Shown here: positions 16,638 through 26,127 of the stretch, piece by piece
Numbering within the stretch: the first letter of the stretch is position 1
Layout of the letters: each line of letters starts with the position of its first letter
Source: Seonamhaeicola sediminis
GTDB lineage: Bacteria; Bacteroidota; Bacteroidia; Flavobacteriales; Flavobacteriaceae
Direction: 5' to 3'
NCBI RefSeq assembly: GCF_004358095.2
Contig: NZ_SMZJ02000014.1
Span: 1-50,199, forward strand
DNA: 50,199 nt
Position numbers and translations under genes: made by a program
Notes under the pieces: generated by a model
Told to the model about the DNA's origin: nothing
Databases searched by the model: none
The model's input: the letters and a program-made list of their open reading frames with translations, nothing else

Positions 16638-17726
16638 TTATAAATCTTTAGTGAGTTTCTTAACTATTTTATTTTCTGACAAGAACTCCTTTAAAATAAC
16701 TTTAATAGCCGTGTAAGATGGTATAGCAATAATAAGTCCTAGTACGCCAAATAAGATACCTGCAATGAGAATTACCAAAAATATTTCTAGCGGGTGTGAC
16801 TTTACACTTTTTGAAAAAATAATAGGTTGGCTACCAAAATTATCAACCAATTGCCCAATAGCAATCACTAAAAGTACCCATAATGTTTTGGGCATAATAA
16901 CCTCAGAGAAACTTTGTCCTAAATTACTTGTCATTGTCAAGGTAATCATTAAAAAGGCACCAATGAGTGGTCCAACGTAGGGAATTAGATTTAATAGCGC
17001 ACATAAAAAGGCAATAACCACCGCGTTGTCAACCCCAATTATTAACAGCCCTGTCATATAAATTAAAAAGAGAATAAATATTTGGAAGATAAGGCCAACA
17101 AAGTAGCGCGATAACAAATCTTTAATTTTTTCTGAAGAGGCTTTCCATCTAGTTTCTTTGTTGTCTGGGATTATAGTAAGGATGCTATTTTCAAATAATT
17201 TGCTGTCTTTTAAAAAGAAAAAAGAAATAAATAATACTGAGAACAATCCGATGCTAAAACTACCCAAACCGCTAATTATGGAGTTTAAAAAGTTAGGAAT
17301 AAATGAAAAATCGAGTTTTGAAAACAGGTTGGAGTCCTTCAAAGATTGCTCTACATCTATTTGGTGTAAGTCAAAATAATTGACAATTTCGGTATATAAA
17401 TTTTCAATATTTTCCTGAAGTTCAGAAGTACTTAATAATGATAATTTTTGACCTTGATCTAGTAATAAAGGTATAAAAAGACTTACCAAACCAGCAATAA
17501 TTGCTAATAGTAAAACCATAGTAATTACAACAGCAAACGTGTTTTTAAACTTCAACTTTCGTCTTAAAAATAATACTATAGGCCTCCCTATTAAAGAGAT
17601 AACCGCGGCAATGGCTATATAACCAATTACAGATTGTATTTGGTATAAAAAATAAAGAACCACTATGATACCACAAATGATAGCTATAGCTCTTAAAATA
17701 CCGTTGGAAATTATTTTGGAATTCAT
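16638..17726 (-). CDS. AI-2E family (TqsA/PerM-like) permease
   Basis: This 362-residue polytopic membrane protein belongs to the AI-2E transporter family (formerly UPF0118). Hydrophobic helices lie near the N-terminus (about 9-50 and 63-92), around 150-172, and in a C-terminal block (about 205-345). The conserved LLNLIPYVGPLIGAFLM motif is seen at roughly 244-260. Family members have been linked to autoinducer-2 export and to Na+/H+ antiport; the substrate here is unknown. It lies 78 bases after the SpoU gene and 6 bases before the methyltransferase gene. Confidence 0.88.
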   Translation of the reverse strand: MNSKIISNGILRAIAIICGIIVVLYFLYQIQSVIGYIAIAAVISLIGRPIVLFLRRKLKFKNTFAVVITMVLLLAIIAGLVSLFIPLLLDQGQKLSLLSTSELQENIENLYTEIVNYFDLHQIDVEQSLKDSNLFSKLDFSFIPNFLNSIISGLGSFSIGLFSVLFISFFFLKDSKLFENSILTIIPDNKETRWKASSEKIKDLLSRYFVGLIFQIFILFLIYMTGLLIIGVDNAVVIAFLCALLNLIPYVGPLIGAFLMITLTMTSNLGQSFSEVIMPKTLWVLLVIAIGQLVDNFGSQPIIFSKSVKSHPLEIFLVILIAGILFGVLGLIIAIPSYTAIKVILKEFLSENKIVKKLTKDL

Positions 17727-17804
17727 TTAGTAAATATAAAAACTATTTGTTGTCAATCCGAACAAAGTGTAGTAATCTCATTAATAGACATAACAACAAT
17801 TACT

Positions 17805-18305
17805 TTACAACAATTGTTTTGTAATTTCATAGAGTGCAATATTGGTAGCTTGTACTACATTCATGCTACTGTTTTGACCATACATATCTATATGGATAAT
17901 AGTATCAGATAGATATAAAATGCTTTTAGAAACACCAAAGTTTTCATCTCCAACCACCAATGCAATAGGACTTTTTTTAGAAAATTTGTACGTATGAAGA
18001 GGGCGACTATTTTCAGTAATTTCTAATGAGATGATTTGATACCCTTTAGATTTTAAAATTTCAATAGCTGATAATGCTGACTCTTGAACTTCAAAAATAA
18101 CAGCTTTTTCGGTTGCTCTAGAGGTTTTTGTCATTTTTCTTCCTAACGAAATATGACTGCCACAAAGTATTAATTTTTCAACGCCGAAGGCATCACAAAT
18201 TCTGAACAAACTACCAATGTTGGGCGCATTGTTAATATTGTTACTTATAACCGTAATAGGGAATGTTTGTTTTGTAAAGTTGCTATTGTAATGAGTAAGT
18301 TGCAA
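17805..18305 (-). CDS. SpoU/TrmH-family RNA methyltransferase
   Basis: A second minimal SPOUT methylase, 166 residues, clearly different in sequence from the one at 14639. Motif 1 contains N29 and R35 (NIGSLFRICDAFG), motif 2 is VVGDENFGVS (117-126), and motif 3 is SSMNVVQATNIALYE (146-160). These hold the SAM-binding trefoil knot. It probably 2'-O-methylates a tRNA or rRNA; the site cannot be read from sequence. It follows a 51-residue membrane protein gene by 15 bases. Confidence 0.9.
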   Translation of the reverse strand: MQLTHYNSNFTKQTFPITVISNNINNAPNIGSLFRICDAFGVEKLILCGSHISLGRKMTKTSRATEKAVIFEVQESALSAIEILKSKGYQIISLEITENSRPLHTYKFSKKSPIALVVGDENFGVSKSILYLSDTIIHIDMYGQNSSMNVVQATNIALYEITKQLL

Positions 18306-18320
18306 TTGATCGACGATATT

Positions 18321-18476
18321 TTAATTAGAAATAGAAACAGTCTCTCTTGTGTTTAACAGTAAATATAAAACCACAATAAATATTAAAACAAATATTAGAA
18401 ATTTTATTACCAATTTGATAAAGCCCTTAAAACTACTTATGTCTTTTTGACTTTCAAAAAACCATTCAACAATCAT
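18321..18476 (-). CDS. small single-pass membrane protein (51 aa)
   Basis: A short frame from ATG 18476 to TAA 18321 encodes MIVEWFFESQKDISS, a basic linker (FKGFIKLVIK), a strongly hydrophobic helix (about 25-42) and a polar tail ending VSISN. An in-frame TTG at 18494 would prepend MKEFLI. The gene sits in a tight same-strand row: 12-30 bases after the stop of the zinc-ribbon membrane protein and 15 bases before the SpoU gene. The amphipathic start followed by one helix, and the intact spacing on both sides, support a real gene. I do not recognise a named family. Confidence 0.6.
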   Translation of the reverse strand: MIVEWFFESQKDISSFKGFIKLVIKFLIFVLIFIVVLYLLLNTRETVSISN

Positions 18477-18506
18477 AATTAAAAATTCTTTCAAAATGAT
18501 TGTGAA

Positions 18507-18845
18507 TTAATCTCTAATCATAATCTTATTAAAAGCACTAGCTCTTTTTTCTTCATTCATCCAAATGGCTATGGGTATAGTTCCTGTTAATGTTGAAACA
18601 AAACCTAAATCCCAAATTAAGATTGTTATAATAGCTGCCAGAACAACGCCTCCTATAATTATAAAGTAATTTAGAGAAGCATGTAATCTATTAATATGTC
18701 TTTTGGTATGGTGACTACAATGTTTACATCGATCATTTATTTCCAATCCAATTTCTTGTTTTAGGTCATATCTGTTGGTAGATTTAACTTTTATAGCATT
18801 TAGTTTTTTGCAAGAAGGATTGCTGCAGTAATAATGTAATTTCAT
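18507..18845 (-). CDS. small zinc-ribbon membrane protein (112 aa)
   Basis: I do not recognise a named family. The 112-residue product has four cysteines in two pairs near the N-terminus (C7 and C12 in YCSNPSCKK; C40 and C43 in DRCKHCSHH), a likely zinc ribbon. Two hydrophobic helices follow (about 58-78 and 81-96), and the tail NEEKRASAFNKIMIRD is charged. No enzyme motif is visible. It lies in the minus-strand run between DUF4159 (47-base gap) and the 51-residue membrane protein, and may form a small membrane complex with the latter; that is inference from adjacency. Confidence 0.75.
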   Translation of the reverse strand: MKLHYYCSNPSCKKLNAIKVKSTNRYDLKQEIGLEINDRCKHCSHHTKRHINRLHASLNYFIIIGGVVLAAIITILIWDLGFVSTLTGTIPIAIWMNEEKRASAFNKIMIRD

Positions 18846-18892
18846 TTGTATTGGTTTACTTTGTGTCTTTAAAGTATTATTGATATAAACTA

Positions 18893-19546
18893 TCAGTTTT
18901 CAAAGGCATATTTAATGATATTAGCTCCCATTTTTAAGGCTTTTTCTCTAACATTGGGAGGATCGTTATGCACAGATTCGTCTTCCCAACCATCGCCTAA
19001 ATCGCTTTCGTAAGTAAACAATAAAACCAATCTATCTTCATGAAAAAGACCAAAGGCTTGTGGTGTTTTCCCATCGTGTTCATGTATTTTTGGTAGTCCG
19101 TTAGGAAAGTTAAATGCTACATTAAAAATTTTATGGTTTGTTGGTAGTTCAATCAATTCTTTCTCAGGGAATACTTTTTTTAGTTCTTCGGTAATAAAAG
19201 GCTCCATACCATAATTATCATCAATATGTAAAAAACCTCCAGATAAAAGGTAATTCCTTAAGTTTTCGGCATCTTCATCACTAAAAAACACATTGCCATG
19301 GCCAGTCATGTGCAAAAAAGGGTATTGAAAAATCTCTACACTATTAACTTCAACCGTTTGCGGGTTGGTTTCTATTTTAGTATTGATGGTTTCGTTACAA
19401 AATTTAATGAGGTTGGGTAATGCGGTGGGATTGCTGTACCAATCGCCTCCACCTTTGTATTTTAGAACAGCAAGCTCTTGAGCAGAAATAGTTAAAAGTG
19501 ATAAGCTAAAAACTAAAATTAAAACGGCTTTTTTCATATTACTCAT
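18893..19546 (-). CDS. DUF4159 domain-containing secreted protein
   Basis: The 217-residue product has a Sec signal peptide (ISAQ cleavage region; hydrophobic core about 7-20 from the second Met) and a DUF4159 domain over the rest. The domain often resembles a ThuA/glutamine-amidotransferase-like fold. Conserved-looking stretches are GGGDWYSNPTALPNL (32-46), GFLHIDDNYGME (104-115) and DLGDGWEDESVHND (about 182-195). Its function is unknown. The ATG at 19546 overlaps the rsmE stop by 8 bases, so translation is probably coupled. The ATG at 19537 (MKKAVL) is an equally plausible start. Confidence 0.85.
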   Translation of the reverse strand: MSNMKKAVLILVFSLSLLTISAQELAVLKYKGGGDWYSNPTALPNLIKFCNETINTKIETNPQTVEVNSVEIFQYPFLHMTGHGNVFFSDEDAENLRNYLLSGGFLHIDDNYGMEPFITEELKKVFPEKELIELPTNHKIFNVAFNFPNGLPKIHEHDGKTPQAFGLFHEDRLVLLFTYESDLGDGWEDESVHNDPPNVREKALKMGANIIKYAFEN

Positions 19547-20243
19547 TGATAAATGCTACAGAATGGCACGCTACAATAGCTGCGGTTTCCGTTCTTAATC
19601 TAGTATTTCCCAAAGTTACAGGAATAAACTTCTTAGCAATAGCTATATTAATTTCTTCGGAACTAAAATCGCCTTCAGGTCCAATTAAAATGATAACCTC
19701 TGATTTAGGTTTTAATAATTGTTTTAAAGATTTTCTGTCTGTTTCCTCACAATGGGCAATAAACAAATGACCACTAAAATCTTGTTTTATAAAATCTTTA
19801 AAAGCTAAAGCTTTATTTAACTTAGGCTTATAACAGTTTAAAGATTGTTTCATAGCCGATTGTAAGATGCGTTCAAAACGTTCTGTTTTAATTGTTTTAC
19901 GTTCGCTATGGTCACAAATAATAGGGGTTATGGTATCTATACCTATTTCGGTTGATTTTTCCAGAAACCATTCGTAACGGTCATTCATTTTAGTTGGAGC
20001 CACGGCTAAATGTAACTTATAATTTCGTTTTGGTTGCTTTTCTATTGATTTTATTTTTACCAAACACTTATTAATGTTGGGTAGTGTTATTTCGGCTTTA
20101 AACAACAAACCGTTGCCATTAGTAATGTAGAGTATATCTCCAGTATTTTTACGAAGTACTTTTATAATATGTCTGCTTTCATCTTTTGGGAAAGAGAATT
20201 CTTCTGTGCTATCTGTTATGTCTGGATTGTAAAAGAGTTGCAT
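19539..20243 (-). CDS. rsmE: 16S rRNA (uracil(1498)-N(3))-methyltransferase
   Basis: RsmE methylates N3 of U1498 in 16S rRNA of the 30S subunit. The product is 234 residues, the usual length. An N-terminal PUA-like domain (about 1-70) is followed by the SPOUT knot. Seen motifs are VAPTKMNDRYEWFLEKSTEIG (81-101; 21-residue region whose key part is K85-E101), GPEGDFS (188-194) and LGNTRLRTETA (211-221). It lies 56 bases after tsaD and overlaps the DUF4159 gene, so it probably belongs to the same transcript. Confidence 0.95.
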   Translation of the reverse strand: MQLFYNPDITDSTEEFSFPKDESRHIIKVLRKNTGDILYITNGNGLLFKAEITLPNINKCLVKIKSIEKQPKRNYKLHLAVAPTKMNDRYEWFLEKSTEIGIDTITPIICDHSERKTIKTERFERILQSAMKQSLNCYKPKLNKALAFKDFIKQDFSGHLFIAHCEETDRKSLKQLLKPKSEVIILIGPEGDFSSEEINIAIAKKFIPVTLGNTRLRTETAAIVACHSVAFINE

Positions 20244-20299
20244 TTAGCTAAGATAAAAAGATTTAGGGTTTTAGATTTGTTAGTGAACTGCAAATGTTG

Positions 20300-21322
20300 C
20301 TATATCTTCAACCTAGCAGAGGCCATTACATTTTGTTTGCTGAAATCACTCTCTAGATATTTTAAATAGCCTACTATGGCAATCATGGCAGCATTATCTG
20401 TGGTATACTCAAATTTTGGAATATATGTAGTCCATCCAAATTTTTGTTCACCATCTTTTAGCGCTTGTCTAATCCCAGAATTTGCAGAAACCCCACCACC
20501 AATAGCAATATGTTTTATGCCTGTTTCTTTAGATGCTTTCTTTAATTTGTCAATTAATATACCAATAATGGTATGTTGAATAGAAGCGCAAATATCATTA
20601 AGGTTTTCTTCAACAAAATTAGGATTAGCCTTTGTTTCTCGTTGTACAAAATATAAAATAGCAGTTTTTAAGCCAGAGAAACTAAAATTTAATGCGTCAA
20701 CCTTGGGTTTAGTAAATTTAAAAGCTTTTGGGTTTCCTAATTTAGACCGTTTATCAATTTCTGGTCCCGCAGGGTATCCTAAACCAAGAATCTTTCCACT
20801 CTTATCAAAAGCTTCACCAACAGCATCGTCAATGGTTTCACCAATAACTTTCATATCAAAATAGTGGTTCACTTTTACAATTTGAGTGTGCCCTCCAGAA
20901 ATAGTCATAGCCAAAAAAGGAAATGGTGGTTTCTTAAAGCCAGCTTCATCAATATAATGTGCCAATATATGCGCTTGCATGTGGTTAACATCAATTAAAG
21001 GAATATTTAAACCGTAGGCCAAAGATTTTGCAAATGAAGTGCCAACAAGTAAGCTTCCCATCAAGCCAGGGCCTCTGGTAAAAGACACAGCGTTTAAATC
21101 TTCTTTGGTAATACCAGCTTCTTTAATGGCTTGGTGTACTACCGGAACTATATTTTGCTGATGTGCCCTAGACGCTAATTCTGGTACTACACCACCGTAT
21201 GCTTCATGTATTTTTTGATTAGCAACAACATTACTTAAAATTCTCCCATTATGTATCACAGAAGCTGCAGTATCATCGCAAGAAGATTCAATACCAAGAA
21301 TGAAAATATTTTGTGAATTCAT
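20300..21322 (-). CDS. tsaD: tRNA threonylcarbamoyladenosine biosynthesis protein TsaD
   Basis: TsaD transfers the threonylcarbamoyl group to A37 of ANN-decoding tRNAs, working with TsaB and TsaE. The 340-residue product is full length. The N-terminal phosphate loop region is GIESSCDDTA (10-19). Metal-binding histidines H114 and H118 lie in NHMQAH, and the later GGHTQI and TDNAAMIA motifs of the ASKHA fold are present. It is the first gene of the minus-strand run and is divergent from tamB. The tRNA-Arg(UCU) and tRNA-Ser(GCU) in this window read ANN codons and should be substrates. Confidence 0.96.
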   Translation of the reverse strand: MNSQNIFILGIESSCDDTAASVIHNGRILSNVVANQKIHEAYGGVVPELASRAHQQNIVPVVHQAIKEAGITKEDLNAVSFTRGPGLMGSLLVGTSFAKSLAYGLNIPLIDVNHMQAHILAHYIDEAGFKKPPFPFLAMTISGGHTQIVKVNHYFDMKVIGETIDDAVGEAFDKSGKILGLGYPAGPEIDKRSKLGNPKAFKFTKPKVDALNFSFSGLKTAILYFVQRETKANPNFVEENLNDICASIQHTIIGILIDKLKKASKETGIKHIAIGGGVSANSGIRQALKDGEQKFGWTTYIPKFEYTTDNAAMIAIVGYLKYLESDFSKQNVMASARLKI

Positions 21323-21398
21323 TAATTATATTTAGGCACAATAATTGTTAATTTTGGTTGTGAATAAACGTCTGAAAAGATGCCATTATTCGTAATTA

Positions 21399-21406
21399 CA
21401 AAATTA
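21399..21406 (-). promoter_or_regulatory. possible -7 element upstream of tsaD
   Basis: On the minus strand TAATTTTG matches TAnnTTTG exactly, 76 bases upstream of the tsaD ATG. I find no TTG at the normal -33 spacing, so this is weak. Confidence 0.3.
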
Positions 21407-21482
21407 CTCATTTATTTTTTTAATGAAATGTAGAAATAGGTATTGAGTAGTTTACCTAAGACCTAAATTTCTAAATATAGAA

Positions 21483-24400
21483 TTGCTAAGGAAATGTAGT
21501 TTATTCTTAATAATATCAATAATTTTACAGCGTATCAAAAAAGGACTCAAAATAGCATCAAAAATAGCAGGTATTTTACTGCTACTCTTCATCATTTTGG
21601 TGTTGGTACTTTCTATCCCTTCGGTTCAAACTGGTTTAGGGAATTATGCTACAAACAAGCTTAACGAAGAATTTGGAACTAATATTAATATTGAAAAAGT
21701 TGGACTTCAGTTTAACGGTGATATTGAGTTTAAAAATATTTTTATTGAAGATTATAAAAAAGATACCTTAATCAATATAGTAGAGTTAAATACCTCTGTA
21801 TTAAGTTTTAGGAATTTTTTTAATAATAAAATGACATTTGGTGATATTGATGTCTTCAATTTATTTCTAAATATAAAAACCTATAAAGATACCTCTGAAA
21901 CCAACCTTGATATTTTTGTTAGAAAGATTGAAGGTGAAAACCCCAAAAAAGGCGATGGTAGTTTTTTGTTGTCATCAAGTGATGTGTCTATTTATGATGG
22001 CCTTTTTAAACTCATAGACGAAAACAGAGAAACCTCTAAGCGCTTAGATTTAAGAGATTTAAATATTAATGCTACCAACTTTTTAATAAAAGGAAGTGAT
22101 GTAAGTGCCAGAATAAATAAACTTTCTTTTAAGGATAGTAGAGGTCTAACCATGAAAAACATGATGACCGATTTTAAGTACACACTTACCGGCATGACTT
22201 TTAATAATCTGGATATAAAAACACCAGAGTCGGTTTTAAAAGGAAACTTGAAATTCACCTACAAAAGAGAAGATTTACTGTATTTCACAGATAAGGTTTT
22301 GGTGGACGCTAAATTTGAAAATTCAGATGTACTGCTAGATGAACTCAACATTATTTATAATGAGTTTGGGGTTAATCAACGTGCTAAGTTTAGCGTGAAT
22401 ATGTCTGGAACTTTAAACAATTTAACTGCCACTAATTTAAATCTTAGAACCAATACAAAAACCAGAATAATTGGGGACGTTAATTTTAAAAATTTGTTTA
22501 ATAAAGAAGAGCATAATTTTTATATGAATGGGCGGTTTTCAAATGTAACCTCTACTTATAACGATTTAAAAGCCTTGTTACCCAATGTTTTAGGAGAAGC
22601 TATACCTTCATCTTTTGAGCGTTTAGGAAATTTTACCATTCAAGGTAATACACAGATAACTTCAAGGACCATTAATGCAGATGTTGAAATAGATACAGAA
22701 ATAGGGTTTATTGATTCTAATTTAGAAATAACTAAGGTTGATGATATTGATAATGCTACCTATAAGGGAAAAGTAGTTTTTGAAAAGTTTGATTTTGGCG
22801 TGTTTTTAAACGACCCTAAAACAGGTGTTGGTTCACTAAATTTTGATGTTGATGGTAATGGATTTTTAACAGATAATCTAGATACTAAGGTAAAAGGAGA
22901 GATTTACGAGATTCTTTATAATGATTATAATTATAGTGGTATAAAAGTAGCTGGGAATGTAAGAAATAAGATTTTTGATGGAAACTTAATTGTAAATGAC
23001 AGGAACTTGCAATTTAATTTTAATGGTCTTGTTGATTTCTCTGAAAAAGTTAAAAAATACGATTTTGAAGCAAATGTTGATTATGCTAACTTAAGAACTC
23101 TGAATTTTGTTAAAAAAGACAGTATTTCCATTTTAAAGAGTAGAGTTAAAATGAATATGAATAGTAGCAATTTAGATGACGCCTATGGAAAAATATCATT
23201 TAATAATACTACTTATACAAATGAGCATGACGCATATTATTTTGACCAGTTTGATATTTCATCAAGATTTGATGAAGGTATAAGGCAAGTTGAGTTTAAA
23301 TCGCCAGATATCATAGAAGGCAACCTTAAGGGGCGTTTTGTGTTTAGAGATTTAAAAAAACTTTTTGAAAATTCTATTGGGCACATATATACTAATTATA
23401 TTCCACATGATATAAGTGCTACTCAGAGTATAGATTTTAATTTTAAAATCTATAATAAAATTGCCGAAGTTATCTTTCCAGATATTGAATTAGGAAAAAA
23501 CACCTACATACGAGGAAGGGTAGAGAGTGATGAAACTAAGTTTAAGTTAACATTTAAATCACCGCAAATAAAAGTTCATAATTATTTTGCAAATAATATT
23601 GAGTTACAAGTAGACAATAGTAATCCACTTTTCAATACTTATGTAGAGGTAGATAGTCTAAACACCAAGTTCTACAACGTGTCTAACTTTAATTTAATTA
23701 ACGTTACGGTTAATGATACTTTATTTATGCGTTCTGAGTTTAAAGGCGGAAAACGAAATAAAGACATTTATAATTTAAGTTTTTATCATACAATTAATGA
23801 AGCTAAGGAATCTGTTGTAGGCTTTAAAAAATCAGATTTTACAATAAAGGATAGAAAATGGTTTGTAAATGAAAAAAATGATACACTCAACAAAATGTCT
23901 TTTGATAAGGCACTTACCAAGTTTAATCTAGATAACTTTAAGATTACTCATAAAAATGAAGAAATTAAACTTTCTGGGTTTTTGAAAGATTCTACCCAAA
24001 AAGATATCAAATTAAATTTTAAAAATGTAAATCTAGCTAAAATAACACCTGTAATTGATAGCCTCTCTTTAGCGGGAAAGGTTAATGGTAAGTTAGATGT
24101 TTTGCAGAAAAACGGAAGTTATTTACCAAATTCAACGATTATAATCAATGATTTTATGGTTAATAAATTTCCTTTAGGAGACTTTGATGCTAATATTACA
24201 GGAAATGAAGATTTAACAAAATATGAGGTTGATGCAACTATTAAAAATGATAAAGCAAATTCATTTGCTGCAAAAGGAGATATTAGTGTTCTTGGTAAAA
24301 ACTCAACAATAAATGTAGATCTTACTTTTGATCATTTCATTTTAGAGCCACTCAATCCGTTATTGCAAGATGTGCTTTCTAATATAAGAGGTGCTGTAAC

Positions 24401-25973
24401 AGGAGAAGCCAATATTGTAGGTAATCTTAAAAGACCAGATATTGAGGGAAAACTGAGAGTAATAAATGGTGGCTTTGGTATTCCTTATTTAAATGTTGAT
24501 TATAATTTTAATAATAATGCTTCCGTATCACTTAGTAATCAAAGTTTCATTTTTAATGATATACAACTAACCGATACCAAATTTAAATCAAGAGGAATGC
24601 TTAATGGTTCTTTAAGCCATGTGAATCTATCAAAATGGCGTTTAGATTTAGATGTCGATACTAAAAATTTATTGATTTTAGATACTGAAGAATCTGAAGA
24701 GGCACTTTATTATGGTAGGGGTTTTATGGGAGGTGAAGCTAAAATTCAAGGACCCACAGAGCAATTAACAATAAGTGTTGTAGCAGAAACTAAACCAGGC
24801 ACTGTTTTTAAAATTCCACTTAATGATACCGAATCTTTTGGTGATAATTCATTCATAAGAATTCTATCTAAAACCGAAAAAGAAGCAAGAGATAAAGGTA
24901 AGGAAATTGCTTTTCAAGATATTCAAGGATTAGAATTGGATTTTGAGGTAGATGTGACAGAAGATGCCGAAGTTGAAATAATTATAGATAAAAGTACAGG
25001 GCATTCCTTAAAAGGACGCGGTAGAGGTGGTATGCTTGTTGAAATAAATACTAACGGTAAGTTTAATATGTGGGGTGATTTCTCGGTATTCGAAGGAGTT
25101 TACAATTTTGCGTATGGGGGCTTAGTACAAAAGGAGTTCATAGTACAACCTGGTGGAACCATCAATTGGGAAGGAGACCCGTTAAAAGCTCAAATAGACA
25201 TGTTAGCTATTTATAAAACAACCGCCAACCCATCTCCTTTATTAGATGACCCTATAAACAGAAGTATTCCAGTAGAGTTAAACATTGCGTTAACAGGTGA
25301 TTTAGAGCAACCAACGCCTGCATTTAATTTTGAATTTCCTAATATTCATTCGTCTATAAAATCTGAGTTACAATATAGATTGGAATCACCAGACGATAGA
25401 CAAAATCAGGCTCTGTACTTAATCTCAACGGGTTCATTTTCTAGAGGGATAAATGAACTTAATTTTTCAGGAACCATAGCAGAGAGACTTAATGGTATTA
25501 TTAATGGTATTTTTTCTGGTGGTGATGGTAAACTTAGTCTTGGCGTTAATTATGAGGCAGGGCAAAACAGACCAGATTATCAAACAAATGATAGGGTAGG
25601 TGTTACGCTTCAAACCCAAATTAGCGATAGAGTACTCATAAATGGTAAAGTTGGGGTGCCAATTGGTGGAGCAGATGCTGCCAATACAGTTGTGGCTGGA
25701 GATGTACAGATAGATTTTCTTTTAAATGAAGAAGGAACACTAATAGCTAAAGTATTTAACAGAGAAAATAGTATCCGAAATTTTGGAGAAGCCATTGGTT
25801 ATACGCAGGGTTTAGGGGTGTCTTACAATGTAGATTTTGACACCTTTAAAGAACTTATTCAGAGCTTGTTCAAGAAAAAAGCAGACCAATCAATCTTAGA
25901 TGAACAATCAAATATTGAAGATACTAATGCTACCCCCAGCTTCATAAATCAGCGTCCATCTTCACAAAAGTAA
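21483..25973 (+). CDS. tamB: translocation/assembly module TamB
   Basis: TamB is an inner-membrane-anchored, periplasm-spanning protein of the AsmA/VPS13-like group, involved in outer-membrane protein assembly and lipid transport. The 1496-residue product has an N-terminal helix (about 28-48), then long beta-rich repeats typical of a hydrophobic groove (50-1000), then the TamB (DUF490) domain in the last ~450 residues, ending in a Ser/Gln-rich tail. The frame has no ATG near its start. A TTG at 21483 is the only standard start between the upstream in-frame TGA (21444-21446) and the helix, so the start is less certain than the rest. It is transcribed alone, divergent from tsaD, with a terminator behind it. 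Confidence 0.92.
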   Translation: MLRKCSLFLIISIILQRIKKGLKIASKIAGILLLLFIILVLVLSIPSVQTGLGNYATNKLNEEFGTNINIEKVGLQFNGDIEFKNIFIEDYKKDTLINIVELNTSVLSFRNFFNNKMTFGDIDVFNLFLNIKTYKDTSETNLDIFVRKIEGENPKKGDGSFLLSSSDVSIYDGLFKLIDENRETSKRLDLRDLNINATNFLIKGSDVSARINKLSFKDSRGLTMKNMMTDFKYTLTGMTFNNLDIKTPESVLKGNLKFTYKREDLLYFTDKVLVDAKFENSDVLLDELNIIYNEFGVNQRAKFSVNMSGTLNNLTATNLNLRTNTKTRIIGDVNFKNLFNKEEHNFYMNGRFSNVTSTYNDLKALLPNVLGEAIPSSFERLGNFTIQGNTQITSRTINADVEIDTEIGFIDSNLEITKVDDIDNATYKGKVVFEKFDFGVFLNDPKTGVGSLNFDVDGNGFLTDNLDTKVKGEIYEILYNDYNYSGIKVAGNVRNKIFDGNLIVNDRNLQFNFNGLVDFSEKVKKYDFEANVDYANLRTLNFVKKDSISILKSRVKMNMNSSNLDDAYGKISFNNTTYTNEHDAYYFDQFDISSRFDEGIRQVEFKSPDIIEGNLKGRFVFRDLKKLFENSIGHIYTNYIPHDISATQSIDFNFKIYNKIAEVIFPDIELGKNTYIRGRVESDETKFKLTFKSPQIKVHNYFANNIELQVDNSNPLFNTYVEVDSLNTKFYNVSNFNLINVTVNDTLFMRSEFKGGKRNKDIYNLSFYHTINEAKESVVGFKKSDFTIKDRKWFVNEKNDTLNKMSFDKALTKFNLDNFKITHKNEEIKLSGFLKDSTQKDIKLNFKNVNLAKITPVIDSLSLAGKVNGKLDVLQKNGSYLPNSTIIINDFMVNKFPLGDFDANITGNEDLTKYEVDATIKNDKANSFAAKGDISVLGKNSTINVDLTFDHFILEPLNPLLQDVLSNIRGAVTGEANIVGNLKRPDIEGKLRVINGGFGIPYLNVDYNFNNNASVSLSNQSFIFNDIQLTDTKFKSRGMLNGSLSHVNLSKWRLDLDVDTKNLLILDTEESEEALYYGRGFMGGEAKIQGPTEQLTISVVAETKPGTVFKIPLNDTESFGDNSFIRILSKTEKEARDKGKEIAFQDIQGLELDFEVDVTEDAEVEIIIDKSTGHSLKGRGRGGMLVEINTNGKFNMWGDFSVFEGVYNFAYGGLVQKEFIVQPGGTINWEGDPLKAQIDMLAIYKTTANPSPLLDDPINRSIPVELNIALTGDLEQPTPAFNFEFPNIHSSIKSELQYRLESPDDRQNQALYLISTGSFSRGINELNFSGTIAERLNGIINGIFSGGDGKLSLGVNYEAGQNRPDYQTNDRVGVTLQTQISDRVLINGKVGVPIGGADAANTVVAGDVQIDFLLNEEGTLIAKVFNRENSIRNFGEAIGYTQGLGVSYNVDFDTFKELIQSLFKKKADQSILDEQSNIEDTNATPSFINQRPSSQK

Positions 25974-26010
25974 ACAGCTTTTATTTTTGTTAAAATTTCA
26001 AGCTGTTTTT
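25972..26010 (+). terminator. terminator after tamB
   Basis: AAACAGCTT (25972-25980) pairs with AAGCTGTTT (26000-26008) over a 19-base loop, followed by more T. The left arm overlaps the tamB stop codon region. Confidence 0.65.
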
Positions 26011-26127
26011 ATCGAAATAATAAACCATAATTTACTAAAACGTTATAGTGTTAAGTATGCATTAAAAAGCCCTAAATGCTATGATTATATTGTTTTTGTT
26101 TAGTAATTTTACCAGCAAATTTAATAT

